The position numbers and the translations under genes are program-made. Below the pieces are notes generated by a model that was not told the origin of the DNA, did no database searches, and saw only the letters and a program-made list of their open reading frames with translations. Below are positions 44,076 through 50,751 of a DNA stretch of 50,751 nt, in pieces. Every line of letters starts with the position of its first letter. Positions within the stretch are counted from its first letter, which is position 1. This stretch comes from Fomitopsis serialis (Eukaryota > Basidiomycota > Agaricomycetes > Polyporales > Fomitopsidaceae), in contig NW_025955245.1 of assembly GCF_022376445.1 (NCBI RefSeq), forward strand, positions 1 through 50,751. Reading direction: 5' to 3'.

Positions 44076-47000
44076 TCAGCGTTTGTTGTATCTTAGGTAC
44101 CGTGATACCACTGGAAATAATTGTGAGTGACGGTAGATACATCGTGGGCTGATTACGCACCGATTGTAGCTAGGCATGTTGAACACTGAAGGCGGGACTT
44201 GAGTACGTACTTCCAGATGCAGTCAACGGAACGAGCAGCTCACCGACAAACGCGAACAATACCCAAGCATCGCGCCACCGGTTGTGGATGCTGATGTCGA
44301 GGGGCTCGTAGAACTGATCCCCGACGGCGTACTGGCAATACCGACAGGAAGTGGAGTCCTGCAGGTTGTCGATGTAGCCGCCGTACGTGTTCACGAACTC
44401 GGCGCCCCATCCCTCGCAGGTCTGTCCAGACGGCGGATTGAAGATAGCGAATTCGTCCGCCTTGCAGGTCACGCGCAGTCCGTGCAGCTCCGTCGAAAGC
44501 ATCGTGCTGAGCGTCCGCGTGTACGGGTTCAACTGGTAGAGCCACGACTTGAAGAAGTGGTTTAGAGAGTAGTACGGTATCGTGACTGCACCGTAGCAGT
44601 GTGAATGAAGTGCTAGACAGTTGACAAAGGAATGCCGTACCTCCGCAGAAGTTGTTGAGAATGAGTGCGATGAAGGGGTTGAACAAGACAGCGAGCTTCG
44701 AGGGATGAGTCCCGTGTACGGTCGATTCAGTAGGGACACTTACGAAGAGATTCAATGACAGTGATGCGATGAGTTGGCCCAGGGTCACACCAAGCAACTG
44801 AGAGCATTCATCAACGCCAGAGTGCATTCGAAGCTAATCTATATCTTACCTCCATGAATCTGCGATCCAAATTCAACATCATTCGATGTCAACAGGATAG
44901 AAATCACTCACATCACTATGAGCAGCTGGAAACCAGTCCCGTCAATCCCTGTAGAGTTGTTTCGACCGAAGCCCATAGGATACACCTTTCGTCGTTGTCA
45001 GCGGTTCTGCAGTGCAATGTAAAGAGCAACCGAGTCTTACCATGAGGACCCAGTAGACGATCGCACACAAGATCGAATACGGCAGTTCACCGAGCAGCTG
45101 ACCGATGGCAAAGACCTCCGGCGAGTAGACTCGTGCGGACGATTCTGTCACGCGAAGTCAGCAGAGTGTTACATCCGTCGCATCTGTGAGGACATACCCC
45201 TGATGAAGATGCCTGAGCAATAGGTGATTAGCGTATAACAGGTTCGTCACGCCGAGAAACGTACTTCGATTGAAGAGGAATATCGGCTCCACTTGCGAGA
45301 TGAGAACTGTAGGAAGCACTGACACCCAGAATCTGTTGCAAGGCAATCAGGGGTCTAACGATATCGCAGGGAGGCATGGTACACACATTCCGAATACTCG
45401 ATACTGGCGACATCCATCAGCAGGTATAAAGGAGCCATGCGTCGAACGACATACCTGCAGGTCGCGCGAGCTGTTGCCGAGTTGCAAGAACGTAAGAGAG
45501 ACCCACAGACTGACGAAGATATGCACGTAGAGTCGGCTCCAGATGTAGTTCGGGAACGCCAGATTGCGATGGCATTACGCCGAGTAACCGTCTTCAGCTG
45601 GTACAAGAACGGTGTGGCATCTATAGGCATGTCAGTTCATCTCGCAACGCTAGAGGAAGCAACACGATCGCACATGTTGCGTGGTCCTCCGCACCGCCCT
45701 TGTGTGTGAGGGACTTCGCCTTGATCTCCTGGATCTCCGCCATGACCTGAGTCGCTTCAGGCGACTCCGCCCAGATCTCCGTCCAGTCGCGGTCGCCAAT
45801 CCGAGGCGCGACGCCAGCACCGATCGCGTCCAGCAGGTACTCAGCCACATTCGCGTTCGGTGGGCATTGCGCGCCGTTGCGAGCCAGATACTCCCGGAGG
45901 ACTGCGCCGTCTGGGCCGATGGGACCGAAGTAGCACGTATAGCCTCCGCGTTCCAGGAGGAGGAGCCGGTCGAACTGGAGGAACAGCATCGAGCTCGGTT
46001 GGTGGATCTGGAGAAGGATGAGTACCACTGGGAGTGTGCGATGTGTAACCTACCGTGCACAGAATGGGGAGACCGCTGTCAGTGAGCTTGCGGAGCAGGC
46101 GAACGATGTTCCAAGCGCTCTGCGAGTCCAAACCTGTAGACACGATGCCTATCAGACGAGGCGCAGAAGTAGGACGATGCCAACGCACCTGACGTCGGTT
46201 CATCCAAGAAGAGAAGGAACTCCGGCTTGCTAGCCAGCTCAACGCCAATGGTGAGTCGTTTCTTCAAACACAGTCGATTAGCAGGCGCATGCGACGGTCT
46301 GAGATCCTGCTACCGACTTTGGCTTCCTGGCTGAGGCAGATCGTCATCACTTCCGTGAGGTCCTGCAGCTCTAGAAGGTCGATGATCTCTTCCACATATA
46401 TGTCCTTCTCTTCTTTGGGCACGTTCATCGGCTGCCGCAGATACGCGGAGAACCGGAGAGCCTCGCGGACAGTCTGAAACAATGTGAGAATCAATTGACT
46501 CTTTCAGGATGCGTAGCTCGTCACCGAAGTCGGGTTATGCACGTCCATTTGCTCCGCGTATGCTGTCGAACGAGCAAAGCTCGAGTCCAAAGGCCGCCCG
46601 TCTACGAAGATGTCGCCGGAAACCACACCGAGAGTTTTGCGCTGGGCGAGGACATCAAGGCAAGTAGTTTTGCCTTGTGTATTTGTTAGTAGCGGTGGAG
46701 TCATTGCTGTGATCCAAACTCACCAGCTCCTGACGCACCCATCAAGGCCTGCCGACGTAGAATATTAGCAGCGTCATCTACGGAGACTCGAAGCGCATAC
46801 CGTGAGGGTTCCAGGTTTCACGTAGCCATACAAGTCGTGGAGAAGCTGACGTTGCCCTCCCGGAACAGGTATGTGATAGCTGAGCCCCTCCCAGGTAAGT
46901 GCGTGTTTTTGTCCCAGATCCTGGCTGAACGACACCATGAGAACACCCACGTCTCTGATACGACATCATCACAAACCTAGAGACTTTGGAGACATCGTCG

Positions 47001-50000
47001 CTTGGGAATTGGTCCTTCTCTGGGATGACATCTCGCTTCGATTTCAACGCCTCATTCAAGGCGCGGGTCTCCGGCGTTTCCTTGACGAACAGTCGAATCC
47101 GCTTCCTCGATGCAAAACCTATAAACGGAGAGTTCAGTCATGAGTGACGTGGAATTGTGGTCTGTCTTACCGGTCGACCTTCGATGGCAAGGTACTGCAG
47201 TATTTGATAGAAGATGAACCATCCCAAGAGCACGAGGAAGTTGCGCCTCCAGATGTCAGCGGTATCCAGGCCGAAAGCTGCTTGCAAATATGCTTTCCCA
47301 GAAACTTGAGGGTCGCCGGGCAACGCTCCGAATAAGGTACAGACTTGATTCGAACCAAGTCCAGTCCTGAGTGGATAATGCGGTCAGCGAAAGTGACTAA
47401 TGAGTCCTTACAAGCCTTGTCACTGACGGGTACTTGTCCAAACCGGGCGGATTCCGTGGAACGACAAAGGAGCCATCACAAGAGAACTGGATCGAAAGAT
47501 CAACTGAAGCCTGAGCGGAAACCAATGGTGTGCACTTGCATTGATGCGCATGAACTCGTTCTCCATGCATCCCGCAAATGCTGCAGTGGGGTCAATAAAC
47601 TATGAAGCACGCATCACTATGAACAATACCGTAAGACATCGGATTGAGATATGACTAGAAGAGATTCAGTGGGTTGTTATAGACCCTACAGGGAGAAACT
47701 CACGATCCAGAACAGCCATCGCTTCATTTGGAACACCGGAATCATCCATCCTCCGAACAAGATGATCGGAGCGATGCAGAACGTCGTGATCCTGAAAGCA
47801 GCGTCGTGTGTTGCCGTGATCAGTCCGAAGAATCTAAACATCGCCTGTATGTCTTAGTTAGCATCCTTTTACAAAGACGACAGCGTCTGCGCCACATACC
47901 TGCATGTCGAGGAAGGCGAGCCAGTTGAAGAGGTAGAACGTGAAGAAGCCGCCCGCACTCCGTTCCAAGTGCGTCATGAAGTAGATAATCATGGTGTAGA
48001 GGAACAGACGCACTGCCGAGAACGGCATGTCTGCGAGCGTGTTTGCAAGCGGGAGCGCGCCAGGACGGTGTAGGCCATAGGACATCTGTACACGAATGTA
48101 AGCGTCAGTTACCCCAGCACATACGCCCTGTGCGCACCTGTTTCTCGTAGATGGGACGGAAGAACATGATGACAGGAAGCTACACGCAAGTCAGAATGAG
48201 TGTTGCGAATGAAGAGATCGTACATACTTCAGAGAACGCCATCAGGCAGGACGTCAAGAGCGTCGTCCAAATAACGCTGCTACGTGTGAATGCTCCATCG
48301 GCGCCAAGAGTCAGGTCGAACCATCCGGCACCGGTTACAATGGCCAAAACCTACGACACATGATTCAGCTCGATACCTTCCGGAGTGACAAAATGGCACT
48401 CACGATCGTCAAGAAGAAACCTGTGACAAGGCCGAACTTCCCCTGCCAAATAACCTGCGTCTGGCGTCTCCAGATGTTCATGACCTGAGCTACAAAACTG
48501 ATGGTATACGGGCTTTTCTTCGACACTCCCCTGTGTTGCTCAGCCACGACTGCCGCACGGAACTCTTCCTGTTCCTTCGCATCCCTGCGTCTCCCCTTGT
48601 AACGCGAGAACACTTCCGATTCCTTGTGCCAGATGGGAGACGCGCAGAAGGCGTCTTCGAGGTGTCTGGAGTCGAAGGAACGGTGGACAGCAGAATGTCC
48701 AGGAGCGAACTGGCGTTCGTGCGGATCCGTGCAACCGGTGAGATAATCGGGGGTGGTCTGGCGCGGTAGAGGCTTGTATCCAAATTTCGAAGTACGCACG
48801 TGCTTCGGACGGTGGCCCGAAGTACACTGTGGAAGACGTCAGCTCTTTTTGGCGATCAAAAGCAAGATTTGCCCCAACCTTGACGACCCTTGTCCAGCAG
48901 GAGGACCTTGTCGAATAGCTCGTACATGTTTTCACCGGCTTGATACCTGGGATGTCAGTTTCGAAAAGAGGCAGATCCGCGAAGCACTCACAGGCTGACA
49001 AAAGTCGTTTGCCCGAGAATGTCGGTCTACACTCACGTCAACCGAGAGTTCAGCACAAATGAGGGGACGCCTACCGAGATGCGCAGACATTTGACAAAGT
49101 CGGTGGCGTTCGAAGCGTCTAGACCTCGTGTGGAATTGTCCCAGCACTGAACGCGGGCACGGGTGGTCATCATTTCGGCGATGCTGACGCGCTTGCGCTC
49201 TCCACCACTACAATATTATTAGGCTCTAGATGCGCGACTTTTCATTCGCACTCGAACGTACCTGACTCCTGGGACGAACTGAACCAAAGCCGTCAGCCAA
49301 CAGTAAGACTTGCCCAGGAAAAAGACTGACCTCGTTTCCGACAAGAGTGTCTGCGTATGGGAGATGTTAAGCATTTTGAGCAATGCGTTCTTCAACGAGT
49401 TGTTGAATGCCGTTTTCGACGTCCCCGGAGCACGTCCCTTTGGACCTGGCGTCTTCATGCTCAGTCCATAGCCGAGGGTCTGCGACACCGTCAAGTAAGG
49501 GATATGGACGTCATCTACATCAGAGTTAGTCGATAAGCCAGTGGACTGCCGCAGATCACGAACCCGCATGGTTGTAGAGGACCTCGCCCTTGTAATGCTT
49601 GCGCATCTCGGTGGCCTCGATCCTGCGTACTGGACTTGCCCGGAAACCTTCGCATAGTCGCCTCTTTGGTTCGCGATGACCTTCAAGAACGTACTACACC
49701 CAGCGCCTGGTGTTCCAAGCACCAAGCACATCTCGCCGGGCTTGAGACAGCCACTGGACCTAGTATCGGGGTCAGAGACGTGCGGATTTGATGTATTCAA
49801 AACTCACTTGTGCAGGACAGTACGCGTCGGAATCTGCTTGCGAAGTGAAGGAAAGAACCGGTATAGGAAAGCCTTGATCCATGAAAGCGGCGTCAAGAAG
49901 AATGCGATGATTGCAACTAGAAGCTGGGTGAGTCTCAGCACATCCTCGACCGAATCTCCTGAACGTACGAGGAAGGTCGGTATGTATATCTTGTGACCGA

Positions 50001-50255
50001 CGCCACCGACCACGTCGACTTGAAGATCCTCCCAAACGACGCCTACGTGCTTATGCTTGATTCCGGCTGCCTGGTTAGCATCGTTGGACGAGACCAAGTA
50101 CTCCCGAAGGTCAAAAGTGGTTTCCCCGCCCTTCTCGATGTCTTCGTCTTGCGCGCTGCTTGAGCCTGCATAGACAACCGTTGAGATACCTCATTGAAGG
50201 TCGCCTTCGCGATGCCCTCGTCGACGGTGTCCGTCTTGAGAGCTGGGTCGGGCAT
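44076..50255 (-). pseudogene. PDR/CDR-type full-size ABC transporter with apparent frame breaks
   Basis: Full-length (NBD-TMD)2 pleiotropic-drug-resistance exporter of the plasma membrane, with many introns. On the minus strand: N-terminal region from MPDPALKTD (50,255), NBD1 Walker A TPGAGCSTFLK (about 49,700; the unusual Cys is normal for PDR proteins), signature [12 protein letters not shown] (about 49,195), TMD1 with FNWLAFLDMQ, NBD2 Walker A GASGAGKTT split by an intron (about 46,670-46,730), [14 protein letters not shown] and LDEPTSG-LDSQS (46.1-46.3 kb), and TMD2 ending VSRYLRYNKR (stop at 44,076). Apparent one-base frame shifts occur at about 49,620 (QVQYAG to EATEMRK) and 48,785 (ARAYFE to FGYKPLPRQ). 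The N-terminal exon (about 50,165) also changes frame without room for a normal intron. Either a recent pseudogene or assembly indels. If functional it could export the cluster product. Confidence 0.8.
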
Positions 50256-50751
50256 GCCTAGTAGCTTGTCGAGAACTAATCTGGAAGAATCGCGCGAATG
50301 CTCGGGCTAAAACCACTGGCCTGGTATTGGATTACGTCCAACTCTACCGTGGAGCGAAATGGAACCATGGTACGTTTGCTGCCTTCCTCGCAGCAAACGA
50401 ATAGTCAGCCGGGTATTGGAGTGCGGAAACGTTGCCGGAGACTGAGTAAGTACCGCGCGCTAGATCGCACCAAACTGCACGACGGAGAATTCCTGCCAGC
50501 TGTCTGTCCGACCCTGACAGTGATGGGGAACTCACCGAGAGTGAACATGTTGTAACCCTACATGGCGACTCTGCTGAACCCGGGACAGCGGTAACAGTGC
50601 GATGGCACTCATGAAGCACCGCTCACTTGTTCATTTCATCATCGCGACGAACACCGGAGCGCTGATCCCGCAGCCCAGAGCGAGTGCCAAGGCTAGTCAT
50701 CGAGAACAAAAGGTATTTTGCGACCAATTTGCGACGAACGAAAATACCCAC
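50256..50751. other. Right edge, unresolved
   Basis: Open codons (VLDKLLG) continue upstream of the transporter ATG to a possible 3' splice site (TTCCAG, about 50,284), so a further 5' exon may lie here. I could not identify it with confidence. Confidence 0.4.

Noticed and set aside
1..50751. CRISPR arrays, bacterial operons, ribosome binding sites, riboswitches, tRNA or rRNA genes
   Set aside because: Introns, TATA boxes and gene families mark this as fungal nuclear DNA. I saw no regularly spaced short repeats and no convincing tRNA or rRNA sequence, although a scan with tRNAscan-SE would be more sensitive than reading.

Overview
The window looks like genomic DNA of a filamentous basidiomycete, most likely an Agaricomycete. 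Coding sequence is cut by many short introns of about 50-60 bp with GT..AG ends. TATA boxes lie 40-150 bp upstream of ATGs, and the families present (UbiA prenyltransferases, multi-intron P450s, F-box/LRR proteins, a DUF3433-like membrane protein, a PDR-type ABC transporter) are typical of that group. Coordinates of the multi-exon genes below come from splice sites I traced by hand. For eight genes the exon sum is divisible by three and the frame is open from ATG to stop.

Layout. 1-2.3 kb is GC-box-rich repetitive DNA with a 216-bp tandem duplication. 2.3-9.0 kb is a composite: repeat element A, a 3.6-kb unit with an intact P450 gene, then a second copy of the same element (B). Two decayed gene pieces follow (alpha/beta hydrolase, F-box/LRR). 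10.5-15.6 kb holds a DUF3433-like membrane protein and a Ser-rich hypothetical protein, both on the minus strand. 17.35-18.67 kb is the first UbiA prenyltransferase. 19.7-23.55 kb is an inverted second copy of the P450 unit. 25.3-30.8 kb carries a classical SDR, a cupin protein and an extended SDR. 30.8-32.6 kb is repeat copy C, inverted. 33.1-34.2 kb is a hypothetical gene with a strong-looking promoter. 35.4-36.8 kb is the second UbiA prenyltransferase. 39.4-43.6 kb is a group of F-box genes and remnants. 44.1-50.3 kb is a PDR/CDR-type ABC transporter with apparent frame breaks.

Interpretation (inference). The two UbiA prenyltransferases, the two P450s, two SDRs, the cupin and the hydrolase remnant look like a duplicated tailoring set for a prenylated aromatic (meroterpenoid-type) metabolite. 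No polyketide synthase, terpene cyclase, NRPS or carboxylic-acid reductase is visible, so the acceptor may come from primary metabolism or from a gene outside the window. The most unusual point is architectural: duplication of both key enzyme types, with one P450 unit bounded exactly by two copies of an unrecognised repeat.
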